The notes beneath the pieces were generated by a model. It saw only the letters and a list, made by a program, of their open reading frames with translations. It did not search any database and had not been told where the DNA came from. Shown here one piece after another: positions 22,807-35,004 of a stretch of DNA of 64,000 bases. This DNA is from Paralithodes platypus (taxonomy: Eukaryota > Arthropoda > Malacostraca > Decapoda > Lithodidae), in NCBI GenBank assembly GCA_032716605.1, contig CM064517.1, positions 28,157,719-28,221,718 of the forward strand. The letters run 5' to 3'. The first letter of the stretch is position 1, and each line of letters opens with the position of its first letter. The translations under genes were made by a program, and so were the position numbers.

Positions 22807-22849
22807 TAGACATTACCTATGCTTCTATCATTACCACCACCTGTAGTAT
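22496..22849. other. Unannotated DNA with (CTA)n
   Basis: (CTA)13 at about 22767-22806; nothing else recognised. Confidence 0.8.
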
Positions 22850-23161
22850 TTAAGAGGAGAGGGAGGGAGTGGGGGGGGGGGGGGGGGCAGTTTGCTTCCT
22901 AGACCTTTATCAAGCTTTAAAAAAAACCCACACACAAACATGATCCCTCTTCGAGTTTCCTCCTAAATAAAAGCTCGCTATTGCTCGCTAGGTAGGACAA
23001 ATTGGCACCTAAATGGCACGGAAGGTCTTAATATTGATAAATAAATGGGGCAATAAGTTTTCAAATCGCCAAACTAATGGGGCGAACGCCTTAAAATGTC
23101 AAAACTAATGGGGCTAAATATGAGGGAGGGAGGAAGGTGTCCAGAAAAAAACCTCTCGTAA
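22850..23161 (-). mobile_element. Family A element, diverged
   Basis: An 18-base G-run follows the TTAA. Hairpin 1 is lost; the core is GCTCGCTATTGCTCGCTAGG. Right end is CCTCTCGTAA. Confidence 0.75.
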
Positions 23162-24018
<857 letters not shown>

Positions 24019-24634
24019 TTAACCCTTCAAGGTTCCTGAAGCGTTTTAACAGTTTATTCTGGTTATCATTACACGATTTTATACAACTAGGGAGGGATCT
24101 GTGGGCATCAACTAGGGAGGGATCTGTGGGCATCAACTAGGGAGGGATCTGTGGGCATCAAAAGGGAGGGATCTGTGGGCATCAATAGGGAGGGATCTGT
24201 GGGCATCAATAGGGAGGGATCTGTGGGCATCAAAAGGGAGGATATGTGGGCATCAAAAGGGAGGATATGTGGGCATCAAAAGGGAGGATATGTGGGCATC
24301 AAAAGGGAGGATATGTGGGCATCAAAAGGGAGGTATCTGTGGGCATCAAAAGGGAGGGATCTGTGGGCATCAATAGGGAGGGATCTGTGGGTATCAAAAG
24401 GGAGGGATCTGTGGGCATCAACTAGGGAGGGATCTGTGGGCATCAATAGGGAGGGATCTGTGGGCATCAAAAGGGAGGGATCTGTGGGCATCAAAAGGGA
24501 GGGATCTGTGGGTATCAAAAGGGTAAATACTATATTAACTCTGACTTCCATTTACACTTCCTAATCTGAATAAAATCGTCTAATGATAGCCGGAATAAAC
24601 TGCGAAATATGCGTCATGATTCTCAAGGGGTTAA
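24019..24634. mobile_element. Family C element expanded by an internal satellite
   Basis: Left end TTAACCCTTCAAGGTTCCTG, right end CATGATTCTCAAGGGGTTAA. Inner sequence matches the unexpanded copy at 45190-45406, where the repeat-unit sequence occurs once (GGAAGGATCTGTGGGAATTA). Confidence 0.9.
24083..24525. repeat. 23-25-bp minisatellite inside family C
   Basis: About 19 copies of AGGGAGGGATCTGTGGGCAT plus CAAA/CAAT/CAACT, with a sub-block of GAGGATATGTGGG variants in the middle (24236-24320). Confidence 0.95.
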
Positions 24635-24884
24635 GGGGGAGGTGTTCGCTTTTTCTGGACCCCCTTCTCCCTCTATTTTTTCCTGGCGAGCGATAGCGAG
24701 CCTGTAAATTTAGAAGGAACCGTCCTTTTGCCGGGAAATTTGTCTACCGAAAAATGTACAAATATAGCTTGAAAGAGGGTCTAGGGGGTGTTTTTTTTAA
24801 GCTTGATGGAGGTCTAGCGAGAAAACTAACAAAATAAAGTAAACAAATAAATATATAGACCAAAAACCAAGTACTACCCCCTTA
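24631..24884 (+). mobile_element. Family A element with internal deletion
   Basis: It shares its left TTAA with family C and its right TTAA with the next copy. The segment between TTCTCCCTC and the core is deleted; the core is intact and the hairpin decayed (CCGTCCTTTTGCCGG). Confidence 0.85.
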
Positions 24885-25215
24885 AAGGGAGGCTTTTAGT
24901 TTGTTCCCTAGACCTCCATCAAGCTGAAGATTACACCCCCTAGACCCTCTTTCAAGATAAATTTGTAAATGTTTCGGTAGAAAAATGTCCCGGCCGAAGG
25001 CCGATTCCTCTTAGATTACAGGCTCGCTATCGCTCGCCAGGAAAAAACGACACCTAAATGGCACAAAAGGTCTTAAAATTGACAGAAATGGGGCGAAAGT
25101 TCTTAAAATCGCAAAATTGATGGGGCGAACGTCTTAAAATCAACAACGATGGGGCTTACATGAACGAGAAAGGTGGTCCAGAAAAAAAGATCCTCCAGTG
25201 GAAATCTCCCCTTAA
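24881..25215 (-). mobile_element. Family A element, complete
   Basis: TTAA at both ends, perfect core, hairpin CCGGCCGAAGGCCG(A). Very similar to the copy at 28505, including the GCTGAAGATTACACCCCCTA segment. Confidence 0.9.
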
Positions 25216-25428
25216 CATGGCACGGGAAAAGGTTCATATTATATAAATGCACATACTCCGTGACAAAGACAGTATGTATACTTGTGTTCATGTGAAAGCG
25301 TATTTGTATAAGTAGGCTACAGGTTTGCTTAGTGTGTTTGTGTGCGTGTTTGCGTGTGTCATATGATGTACCATTGTTTTCTCATGGAATACTGCGCGCG
25401 CCACCGGCAGATGCAGGATATTGTTATC

Positions 25429-25494
<66 letters not shown>

Positions 25495-25807
25495 CATATA
25501 TATCATTAATCCATATCACGGTTAAAAAAATGACCAAATCATTCCTACTGAAGTCAATTGGATACAAACAAGCTAGAACATGAAAACCTAAGAATACTAA
25601 CCACAGGCTGGCTACCGGGTATACAAAGGAGTACAAAGGAGTACAAAGGAAATCAAGCAACAACAGATCTAGTGACCCTTCTACTGTGGTTAACCAAACA
25701 CGGGGACATTCATGCTTAACGAACAGGTTAAAACGAAAGTGTATATAACAAGTATGACGAACCTGGTTGTGTGTGTGTGTGTCCGGTAATGGTGGCTAAG
25801 AGACTGG
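25216..25807. other. Unannotated DNA with (GT)n and a shared 53-bp block
   Basis: (GT)n at 25434-25490. 25631-25683 (GTACAAAGGAGTACAAAGGA ... AGTGACCCTTCTA) is identical to 34023-34075, so it is the edge of an unrecognised dispersed repeat. Confidence 0.75.
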
Positions 25808-26194
25808 TTAAGGGGGGTCACCTGCTTTGGGTTTTTCTCTTTCTCATCTTATCTCTCTTTCCCTGGCTTGTATCCATTCGACCCCATTCAACCAACTGCT
25901 TTAAGACGTTTATCCCCACCCAGGTGTCGATTTCTTCCTGGCGAGCGATAGCGAGCCAGTATTCTATGGAGAAATCCGGCTTCGCCGGAGAAATTTTTCT
26001 GTCGAAAAATGTACAAACTTAGCTTGCTGTAAAAACAAAAATACATATATGGTGGCTCGCTACCGTTCGCCAGGCAAATATCGACACCTGAATGGGGGTA
26101 AAACTCTTGAAACAGTAGGCTGAATAGGGCGAATGGATACAAGCCAAAGAGAGAGGGAGAGAAAGAGAACAAAAAGCGAGGTGGGCCCCCTTAA
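25808..26194 (+). mobile_element. Family B TTAA foldback element, complete; reference copy
   Basis: 387 bp, TTAA at both ends. Left arm: GGCTTGTATCCATTCGACCC, core CTGGCGAGCGATAGCGAGCC (25938-25957). Centre: hairpin TCCGGCTTCGCCGGA and second hairpin ATTTTTC-TGTC-GAAAAAT. Right arm: inverted core GGCTCGCTACCGTTCGCCAG, GAATGGATACAAGCC, GGGCCCCCTTAA. The arms pair with each other. It shares the core-plus-hairpins module with family A. No ORF. Confidence 0.9.
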
Positions 26195-26235
26195 ATCAAA
26201 GTGAAGTGGCAGAAAGAAAGGTGTTGTGCTTGGTT

Positions 26236-28096
26236 ATGTTGTGTCTCCAGGGGTCATTGTGTCTCCAGGGGTCATTGTGTCTCCAGGGGTCATTGTGTCT
26301 CCAGGGGTCATTGTGTCTCCAGGGGTCATTGTGTCTCCAGGGGTCATTGTGTCTCCAGGGGTCATTGTGTCTCCAGGGGTTATGTTGTGTCTCCAGGGGT
26401 CATTGTGTCTCCAGGGGTCATTGTGTCTCCAGGGGTCATTGTGTCTCCAGGGGTCATTGTGTCTCCAGGGGTCATTGTGTCTCCAGGGGTCATTGTGTCT
26501 CAGGGGTCATTGTGTCTCCAGGGGTCATTGTGTCTCCAGGGGTTATGTTGTGTCTCCAGGGGTCATTGTGTCTCCAGGGGTCATTGTGTCTCCAGGGGTC
26601 ATTGTGTCTCCAGGGGTCATTGTGTCTCCAGGGGTCATTGTGTCTCCAGGGGTCATTGTGTCTCCAGGGGTCATTGTGTCTCCAGGGGTCATTGTGTCTC
26701 CAGGGGTCATTGTGTCTCCAGGGGTCATTGTGTCTCTAGGGGTTATGTTGTGTCTCCAGGGGTCATTGTGTCTCCAGGGGTCATTGTGTCTCCAGGGGTC
26801 ATTGTGTCTCCAGGGGTCATTGTGTCTCCAGGGGTCATTGTGTCTCCAGGGGTTATGTTGTGTCTCCAGGGGTCATTGTGTCTCCAGGGGTCATTGTGTC
26901 TCCAGGGGTCATTGTGTCTCCAGGGGTCATTGTGTCTCCAGGGGTCATTGTGTCTCCAGGGGTCATTGTGTCTCCAGGGGTCATTGTGTCTCCAGGGGTT
27001 ATGTTGTGTCTCCAGGGGTTATGTTGTGTCTCCAGGGGTCATTGTGTCTCCAGGGGTCATTGTGTCTCCAGGGGTCATTGTGTCTCCAGGGGTCATTGTG
27101 TCTCCAGGGGTCATTGTGTCTCCAGGGGTCATTGTGTCTCCAGGGGTCATTGTGTCTCCAGGGGTCATTGTGTCTCCAGAGGTCATTGTGTCTCCAGGGG
27201 TCATTGTGTCTCCAGGGGTCATTGTGTCTCCAGGGGTCATTGTGTCTCCAGGGGTCATTGTGTCTCCAGGGGTTATGTTGTGTCTCCAGGGGCCATTGTG
27301 TCTCCAGGGGTCATTGTGTCTCCAGGGGTCATTGTGTCTCCAGGGGTCATTGTGTCTCCAGGGGTCATTGTGTCTCCAGGGGTTATGTTGTGTCTCCAGG
27401 GGTTATGTTGTGTCTCCAGGGGTCATTGTGTCTCCAGGGGTCATTGTGTCTCCAGGGGTCATTGTGTCTCCAGGGGTCATTGTGTCTCCAGGGGTCATTG
27501 TGTCTCCAGGGGTCATTGTGTCTCCAGGGGTCATTGTGTCTCCAGGGGTCATTGTGTCTCCAGGGGTCATTGTGTCTCCAGGGGTCATTGTGTCTTCAGG
27601 GGTCATTGTGTCTCCAGGGGTTATGTTGTGTCTCCAGGGGCCATTGTGTCTCCAGGGGTCATTGTGTCTCCAGGGGTCATTGTGTCTCCAGGGGTCATTG
27701 TGTCTCCAGGGGTCATTGTGTCTCCAGGGGTCATTGTGTCTCCAGGGTCATTGTGTCTCCAGGGGTCATTGTGTCTCCAGGGGTCATTGTGTCTCCAGGG
27801 GTCATTGTGTCTCCAGGGGTCATTGTGTCTCCAGGGGTCATTGTGTCTCCAGGGGTCATTGTGTCTCCAGGGGTCATTGTGTCTCCAGGGGTCATTGTGT
27901 CTCCAGGGGTCATTGTGTCTCCAGGGGGTCATTGTGTCTCCAGGGGTCATTGTGTCTCCAGGGGTCATTGTGTCTCCAGGGGTCATTGTGTCTCCAGGGG
28001 TCATTGTGTCTCCAGGGGTCATTGTGTCTCCAGGGGTCATTGTGTCTCCAGGGGTCATTGTGTCTCCAGGGGTCATTGTGTCTCCAGGGGTCATTG
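26236..28096. repeat. 18-bp minisatellite, about 100 copies
   Basis: The main unit is GTCTCCAGGGGTCATTGT. A 20-bp variant (GGTTATGTTGTGTCTCCAGG) recurs at irregular intervals, and patterned variants mark a higher-order duplication of roughly 360-380 bp (about 26998-27380 against 27380-27740). The open frames of over 400 residues on both strands are repeat artefacts. Confidence 0.97.
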
Positions 28097-28504
28097 AACA
28101 ATACTCAGACTGCATCAAGTTATTTGGTTGTTTAATTCAGGGGATATATGCTTGATATATGCTTGATATATGCTTGATATAGACTCTTATAGAGGGATTC
28201 TAATAATGGTGTGTCCATAGGGGAATGGGCAGTCGTTAATATTTTAAAGTTATTTATGGAAAAAGGGTGGTCGAAATATTGGAGAATGAGAGCGAATTGC
28301 TCTCTCATTCAGCAACTGAAACCATGAAAACACTCATTTGTGGATGTGGATGTGGATGTGGAATGCGGATGAAGAAACATGAATAATAATAAGGGTGTGA
28401 GCCTTTTCGACTGTAATTACTATTTTTGGCTTTCTCATTTCCTATAGAAAAAGCAGTTAACAAAAATACCACGATCACTGGCAACCTAAACTATAACAAA
28501 TCAA
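28097..28504. other. Unannotated intron DNA
   Basis: Three GATATATGCTT repeats (28144-28178) and a GGATGTGGATGTGG stretch; no gene. Confidence 0.7.
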
Positions 28505-28840
28505 TAAGGGGAGGTTTTTAGTTTGTTCCCTAGACCTCCATCAAGCTGAAGATTACACCCCCTAGACCCCTCTTTCAAGATAAATTTGTAAATTTTTCGG
28601 TAGAAAAATGTCCCGGCCGAAGGCCGATTCCTCTTAAATTACAGGCTCGCTACCGCTCGCCAGGAAAAAACGACACCTAAATGGCACAAAAGGTCTTAAA
28701 ATTGACAGAAATGGGGCGAAAGTTCTTAAAATCGCAAAATTGATGGGGCGAACGTCTTAAAATCTAAACAACGATGGGGCTTACATGAAGGAGAAAGGTG
28801 GTCCAGAAAAAAAGCTCCTCAAGTGGAAATCTCCCCGTAA
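28505..28840 (-). mobile_element. Family A element, nearly complete
   Basis: The left border is ATAA and the right border GTAA, so both TTAA have mutated. The core is GGCTCGCTACCGCTCGCCAG. Closest relative is the copy at 24881. Confidence 0.85.
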
Positions 28841-29347
28841 GACCACATTTTGAGCAAACTCAACAAGGCACCAACGTGAGAACCACATTATATCCGCCTA
28901 GCGAAGTGAATAAACAAGCTTTAGTCTTAACGGACAACAAGAAGAGAATCAATATCATCAAAAACACAAACTAAAGCACAATCAATCCGCAAACAAAAGT
29001 AGAAACGACGGCCTCGCTACCATAAAAAAAAAAAAAAAAAAATCTCTTCCCATATCTCCACGTCAAGCCATTTACGGCACCACAACAAGAACTGGTACTG
29101 CAAGCACTAGGTTTTGCTGCTTACAAGAACTGGTACTGCAAGCACTAGGTTTTGCTGCTTATAAGAACTGCCTCGCCTGTAAATTTCCTACATTACTTTC
29201 GGTTTCGATATAATGCAGAATACAAGAAGTTAAGCAAGCCTAAAACAGGATTCCTAACAGCATCGAGAGAGGGTGGAGACATTCAGTGCCGCGAGTGCTG
29301 AATGGAGATCCCCAGTCCATGACAAAATGGACAAGCTTGAGTATTCT
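28841..29347. other. Unannotated DNA with a 41-bp duplication
   Basis: AAGAACTGGTACTGCAAGCA and TAGGTTTTGCTGCTT occur twice in tandem (29085-29165). Poly(A) at 29025-29041. No gene. Confidence 0.75.
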
Positions 29348-29541
29348 GTATACTAAAATGGAGGTACCTCGATAATTAAGTCATATATACAATTGTTATG
29401 ACCCATACATCACTCCTATATATGTCATTACCGGTGCAAATTGAATTATTTTTCCATTAGATTTTGTGGGTTAAATAAGAGTGGTAGCAAGAAAGGCGGC
29501 CATCTTGAATCTAATGTTATCCACCGTATTTTTAGTATTTT

Positions 29542-29810
29542 GTGATCCTCTATGTCATTGATCCTCTATGTCATTGATCCTCTATGTCATTGATCCTCTA
29601 TGCCATTGATCCTCTATGTCATTGATCCTCTATGTCATTGATCCTCTATGTCATTGATCCTCTATGTCATTGATCCTCTATGTCATTGATCCTCTATGTC
29701 ATTGATCCTCTATGTCATTGATCCTCTATGTCATTGATCCTCTATGTCATTGATCCTCTATGTCATTGATCCTCTATGTCATTGATCCTCTATGTCATTG
29801 ATCCTCTTAT
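29542..29810. repeat. 16-bp minisatellite, about 17 copies
   Basis: The unit is GATCCTCTATGTCATT, almost invariant, inside the loop of the family F element. A G-run (29876-29890) follows. Confidence 0.95.
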
Positions 29811-29996
29811 GTCTGTCATTGTTAGGAAGAGCGGGAGTCTGGGGTTAGGTTTGGTTAATGACAAAATATGGTTTTCGGGGGGGGGGGGGCATGTCTTAAC
29901 ATTGTTGGATAATGGATAAATACTATTATGCATCGGTAATGACATATAGGGATGATGTATGGGTCATAAAGATTATATACACTATGTGACATAATT

Positions 29997-30210
29997 AAGC
30001 CGGTATCACACGAGCGCTTTTATAGTCAACATTTGATGATCAAAATATTTCTGGCAACATTTCTGGAATTATTTGCACTGGTATCGAAAACTAGACTGAT
30101 GATAGATCAATTTAGGTTACCGAAATATTTTAAGTGTTCACCTCATAAGCTGCCAGACCAGTGTTGAGGATAAATGTTGAGGGAAAAGGCGCTCGTGTGA
30201 TACCGGCTTT
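29997..30210 (-). mobile_element. Family E element nested in family F
   Basis: AAGCCGGTATCACACGAGCG to CGCTCGTGTGATACCGGCTT, the best-preserved ends of the three copies. Inserted into the right arm of family F, so it is the younger of the two. Confidence 0.85.
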
Positions 30211-30323
30211 ATAGAGGCACCTCCATTATAGTATATATACACTCAATCTTGTCCCAGAAAACGTGCCTAATTATAACATTAAACAAGTAAAATTCGTCAC
30301 TTGTAAGTTTCCGGCTATAAGGT

Positions 30324-30646
30324 TTAAGGGGAGATTTCCACTTGAGGGATTTTTTTTCTTGACTCCTTTCTCCCTCATGTTTAGCCCCATTGCTTTTCTA
30401 ATTTTAAGACGTTCTCCCCATTATTTTGACGGTTGTAAGAACCTTCGACCCATTGCTGTCAATTTTAAGACCTTTCGTGCCATTTAGGTGTCGATTTTAT
30501 CCTGGCGAGCGATAGCGAGCCTGTAATTTAAGAGGAACCGGCCTTCAGCCGGGACATTTTTCTACCGAAAAATGTGCAAATTTATCTTGAAAGGGGGTCT
30601 AGGGGGTGTAATTTTAAGCTTGGAGTTCTAGGGAAGAAACTAAATT
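30324..30646 (+). mobile_element. Family A element, right end damaged
   Basis: TTAA at the left and perfect core; hairpin CCGGCCTTCAGCCGG has one mismatch at the loop-closing pair. Ends at GGGAAGAAACTAAATTGG without a TTAA. Confidence 0.85.
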
Positions 30647-31135
30647 GGCATTTCTGGACATTAGTCCTTCTTGCAATCAGTCGGGAATTTTTGATACAGT
30701 GCCGCAGTATTGTGAAACATGGATTGGGCCGTTGTATTATGCCCATAGTAATAGGCTAGTTTCTGAATAACTAATTATAAGATAGAGCATTTATTACAAT
30801 ATATTTGATTGTACAGAACTCGGTAAATATACCAGTTCGATTCTTTGCACCTTTAAAGCCAAGTTCTGCAGCATCTGGGCCGTGGTAGTGCACGGTAATT
30901 GTCTCGTTTGCATTCGATACTGAATCAGATGGATGCTGGACGGGTCGATTTCTCCATACAATTGCTTTTATTTGGATATCTTAATTATTTATCTATTAAT
31001 ATATATTTTACATTAGGAAAACAGAAACTGAAAGCAGCTGATGAGTTCATTTCGGGTCGTGGTTATTATTGTCTCGTCATGTTTTGTTAGTAGTGGCAAA
31101 AAGTGGTGCTTGTGTCATGGAGGTGGAGGGGATGA
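30647..31135. other. Unannotated intron DNA
   Basis: No feature recognised; ordinary AT-rich sequence. Confidence 0.5.
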
Positions 31136-31325
31136 GGTGTGGAGATTGATGGAGGTGGTGATGGGGGTATAGATAGAAGGCAATTAGTGGTGGTGGTGGT
31201 GGTGGTGATTGATGGACGTGGTGGTGATTATGGGATTGATGGAGGTGGTGATGGGGGTATAGATAGAAGGCAATTAGTGGTGGTGGTGGTGGTGGTGGTG
31301 GTGGTGGTGGTGGTGGTGGTGGTGG
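31136..31325. repeat. (GGT)n with a 95-bp duplication
   Basis: GATTGATGGAGGTGGTGATG and GTATAGATAGAAGGCAATTA occur twice, each followed by (GGT)n. Confidence 0.9.
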
Positions 31326-31393
31326 AAGTGAACATTAATATTTTTAGGGAAGACTGGTATTTATGAGTTCTTCTAACGGGGAGAAACTAAGAA

Positions 31394-31454
<61 letters not shown>

Positions 31455-32055
31455 GAGTTATATAATAGGTACAGAACAACAATTATATTTATATAAGGAA
31501 TATATGGTTTCACACAAATTACAATAAGTTATCAAATACATTAGAATCCTACGTAAGATCACAATATGAAAATACAATCACAGTTTACTTCAGTTAGTGC
31601 TAAGTGCTTACGTGCTTGAATATGAAACTTGTGATACGCTAATATCAGACGTAAATGTATTTATGGAATTAAATATATATGTGAGTTCTTAGATTGAATC
31701 AAGCTTCATTTACATATATGGGGATATTAATACATTGGATTCATACAAAGGGAAATTTGTAAATAATTGTTGAATTATGTATTTATCCAACCAATTTCCA
31801 CAGTTCATTAGGTAAGACAACAAAAGATTTCGCTATAGCTTAGCAAAATTCCTGTATTCTGTTTTAGCTTGCAAATTTGTATATAAACAACAATAATGGG
31901 TCCATAGATGAACTATAGAGCAGATAAACAGATAAAGTAATAACTATATAGACTTGATATGGCACAGATCAATTGGAAATATCCACCCGATTACATTTTG
32001 CTTTGACACCCACACCCACACACACACACACACTGTTTTCTTCTTTTGTTCTCTA
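31326..32055. other. Unannotated AT-rich DNA with (TA)n
   Basis: (TA)n at 31396-31448 and a short (CA)n at 32014-32033. No gene. Confidence 0.75.
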
Positions 32056-32057
32056 CC

Positions 32058-32295
32058 GAGGATTACCTCCCATTGTAGTAGGCTTTACCTGACCCTACCT
32101 GTACGGACCCGTAGGCCATTTCGCCTTAACCCTTTTCAAACTCCTCATTTGATCTCTTCCGACGTTTTGACATTCCATTCTAATTGGCTTTACCTGACCT
32201 ACAGTCCGTTGCTCCATTAACCCTTTTCCAATTCCCTCATTTAATCTCTCCCAAGGATTTAACTCCCATTATTAGCCTCACCTGACCCTACCAGA
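32058..32295. repeat. Imperfect approximately 105-bp tandem repeat
   Basis: Two to three diverged units sharing GGCTTTACCTGACC, TTAACCCTTTTC and CTCATTTGATCTCT / CTCATTTAATCTCT. Confidence 0.75.
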
Positions 32296-32855
32296 ACAGT
32301 TTTTGTATGTATGTATGTTTGTTTGCATACGTGAGCGTTTATGTATACGGGCATCAGCATGTGCACACTTACTGCATGTTCTTATGTTCTATATATGTAT
32401 GTATATTTATGCGTATTTATGTGTGTACGTATGCGTATATATGTATGTTCTGTATATATATGAGTAAAATAAATGTGTACTGTATATGCACCGTAAATCA
32501 CTTACTCTCATGGTTAATTTAATTATAATTTGCATTTTGCACTAGCATAATTTATTGTATTAATTTCTTGTTTTTAATGTAAAGTATATTATACTCACCC
32601 ATTGTAAACTGAGCTTACCATTTTCATATCTCTAAATCTCATGTTCATCCACTAATTGTAAAATGTGTATTTTCAGCTAATGAGGCTGCCATTCTTTAAT
32701 AAACCGTTTATTATTATTATTATTATTATTATTACACACCTAACAATTACACAGTGCTAGATACCTTGACCTGGTAATGTCCAAATGAGGTCAATACTGA
32801 TGTGTTGGTATGTTGTTTGTATGAAAGGTGGCGGTGGTGGTGGTGGTGCCATCAC
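32296..32855. other. Unannotated intron DNA
   Basis: ATGT/ATTT-rich, with (ATT)n at 32712-32733. No gene. Confidence 0.65.
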
Positions 32856-33071
32856 TGAACCCCTTCTGTACCGGCGACGTCTTTTACATTCTATTCTAGC
32901 TATTTGTAGACGATTGTTTTGCAGTTTAAGAAGGATCTGTGGTAGTACAAAGGGTTAGGTGAGATAGTCTGTATCATCTTAATTAGTACACATTCGTCCT
33001 AAGCTGCATAGTATCGTCTAATAGTACCCATAATATAATGAGAAAAACGTCACCGGTACTGAAGGGGTTAA
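32856..33071. mobile_element. Family C element, nearly complete
   Basis: TGAACCCCTTCTGTACCGGC at the left, CACCGGTACTGAAGGGGTTA at the right. The left TTAA has mutated to TGAA. Confidence 0.85.
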
Positions 33072-33139
33072 CTGCTTATTTTTCTGGCATTGGGGCTCAG
33101 AAAGATGCCCCTTCGAATAAAGGGTTAACAACACTGTAT

Positions 33140-33545
33140 ATTCTCTGGCATCGCCACCATCACCACCACCACCTTACATTTCTCGAGCCACACCAGTCAC
33201 CACCAACACTGCATACTCTCCACCATCACCACCACCACCTTATATTTCTCAAGTCACACCAGTCACCACCAACACTGCATACTCTCCACCATCACCACCA
33301 CCACATCACCACCTTATATTTCTCGAGTCACACCAGTCACCACCAACACTGTAAACTCTCCAGCACCACCACCACCACATCACCACCTTATATTTCTCGA
33401 GTCACACCAGTCACCACCAACACTGTAATCTCTCCAGCACCACCACCACCACATCACCACCTTACATTTCTCGAGCCACATCACCACCACCACCACATCA
33501 CAACCACCACCACCACCACACCACCACTCGGGGCGCTGACCCCCA
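33140..33545. repeat. Approximately 66-78-bp repeat built on (ACC)n
   Basis: Five units carry TTTCTCGAGTCACACCAGTC and ACCACCAACACTG separated by CCATCACCACC runs. One frame is open and His/Pro/Thr-rich, which is a repeat artefact. Confidence 0.9.
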
Positions 33546-33965
33546 TAAGTATTATCACCCCCTAATTTACTAACAATCCATTTATCGACCTGAATACCAG
33601 ACCAACCACTACCATTAGCTTTTGATCAAGCACTACCATCATTACTTCCACCACTATCACCATTGCCAACATTGCATTAACCACCTCTATCACCATTACC
33701 ACTACTACTGCCCAGTATCACTACCATCATTGCCACCAGCACTACCTCCATTCCTTCCACCACTATCACCATTACCACCACTACCACCATCACTTCCACC
33801 ACTATCACCATTACCACTATTACCATCAACCCTACCACCATTATCACCACCACCATCACTACCACCATAACCACCACCACTACCACTATCATCACTACCC
33901 CCACTACCACTATCACCCCCAACTTCACCGCCATTACCACCATTACCACCACCACCACTACCAGG
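33546..33965. repeat. Imperfect (ACC/ATC)n region
   Basis: A long run of CCACTATCACCATTACCACC-like sequence, ending with a CCACCACCACTACC run. Confidence 0.9.
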
Positions 33966-34437
33966 TGTTCTAAGGAGGACAATATGCAGGACACGTCAGC
34001 CATAATAAGCAGGGGAGCCACAGTACAAAGGAGTACAAAGGAAATCAAGCAACAACAGATCTAGTGACCCTTCTAGGTTGCTTGTCCTCCAAAACACTGA
34101 GGATCAAGTGCCCAAACAGTGGTTTAGAGTGGGTAAGGGAACATTGGAAAGGGAATTACTGCCCTGGAACTAATGTCCGTGGCAGGATTAGGAAGTTAGT
34201 AGGGGACAGATGGGTTAGTAACTGTGGGGAGGATAAAATAAAGTTATTCATTTACAAACGCAGTCAGTCGCGGGTTTGATGCGAGATATTTGTCTAGGCG
34301 GAGTTTAAATGAATCAACGGTGATGCAGTCTATAACAGTAGTGATAGCATATAGTGATAGTGATAGTGATAGCATATTGAGCTTATTAGCCCCCTTGGAG
34401 AACTAGATTGCTTGGTTACTTTCTATACTAGCATCAT
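33966..34437. other. Unannotated DNA with a shared 53-bp block
   Basis: 34023-34075 repeats 25631-25683 exactly. GTGATAGTGATAGTGATAGC at 34343-34375. The rest may belong to the same unrecognised dispersed repeat. Confidence 0.6.
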
Positions 34438-34590
34438 ATGTATTTGCTTCAAACTCCGTGTGTCCAGGCATTTTGGCTCGAACGTCCCTTGCTTTTGGCC
34501 ATGTCACTCTTTCAACTCTGGGGGAGGCATTCACTACAGACAGTTCTGCCTTTTGTCTCCCTCACTTACATAGAAAGAAAAAAAAATCCT
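34438..34590 (+). mobile_element. Jockey-like LINE 3' tail
   Basis: GCTTCAAACTCCGTGTGTCC and GGCATTTTGGCTCGAACGTC, then the 3' UTR CTTTCAACTCTGGGGGAGG and a short poly(A) (AAAGAAAAAAAAA). Same tail as at 48946. A (CT)n at 34629-34653 follows; 34654-35004 is plain. Confidence 0.75.
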
Positions 34591-35004
34591 ACCCGCGTTA
34601 CCTTATCCTCCCTTCTATTTCTGCCTTCCTCTCTCTCTCTCTCTCTCTCTCTCTAAGTTAGTATAGAGTTGTATTGGTCATTTCTATATTGTTAAGCCCA
34701 GATATTGACATTTATTTTGAACCCTTGCAGTGTGGGTTTATGCCGTCTTAATAATCTATTTCACAAAATGGAGTATCTGTAAGAGAATTGCCGTTGGTCA
34801 TGAGATGTATGGCAGCGAGACTCCTTAAGATAAAATGGTGCTTGTTCCACTCTTCGTATGGTACGTGGAGGATTTCACTATTGTCTCATTGGCTGTAAAT
34901 GTGGAAAAAATTGTGCTTGTATTTTAAATAATGTGCACAGTGTTGCCACATTTCATTTATGCTGAAGGCTAGCAATGGAAGGAGTTGGAGGTGATTGTTT
35001 TTTT

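Larger units (their letters stand above)
29348..30240. mobile_element. Family F long foldback element
   Basis: Left arm GTATACTAAAATGGAGGTAC through TATGACCCATACATCA (to about 29445). Right arm is the inverse, from TGCATCGGTAATGACATATA (29925) to CACCTCCATTATAGTATA, split by a family E insertion. The loop holds a 16-bp minisatellite and GGGTTAGGTTTGG. No ORF. Confidence 0.8.

Noticed and set aside
26201..28155. Open frames of 400-640 codons over the 18-bp satellite
   Set aside because: All three frames and both strands are open because the unit has no stop. There is no splice context or protein-like composition.
33038..33565. His/Pro-rich protein of 175 residues
   Set aside because: Translation of (ACC)n repeats; begins inside a family C element.
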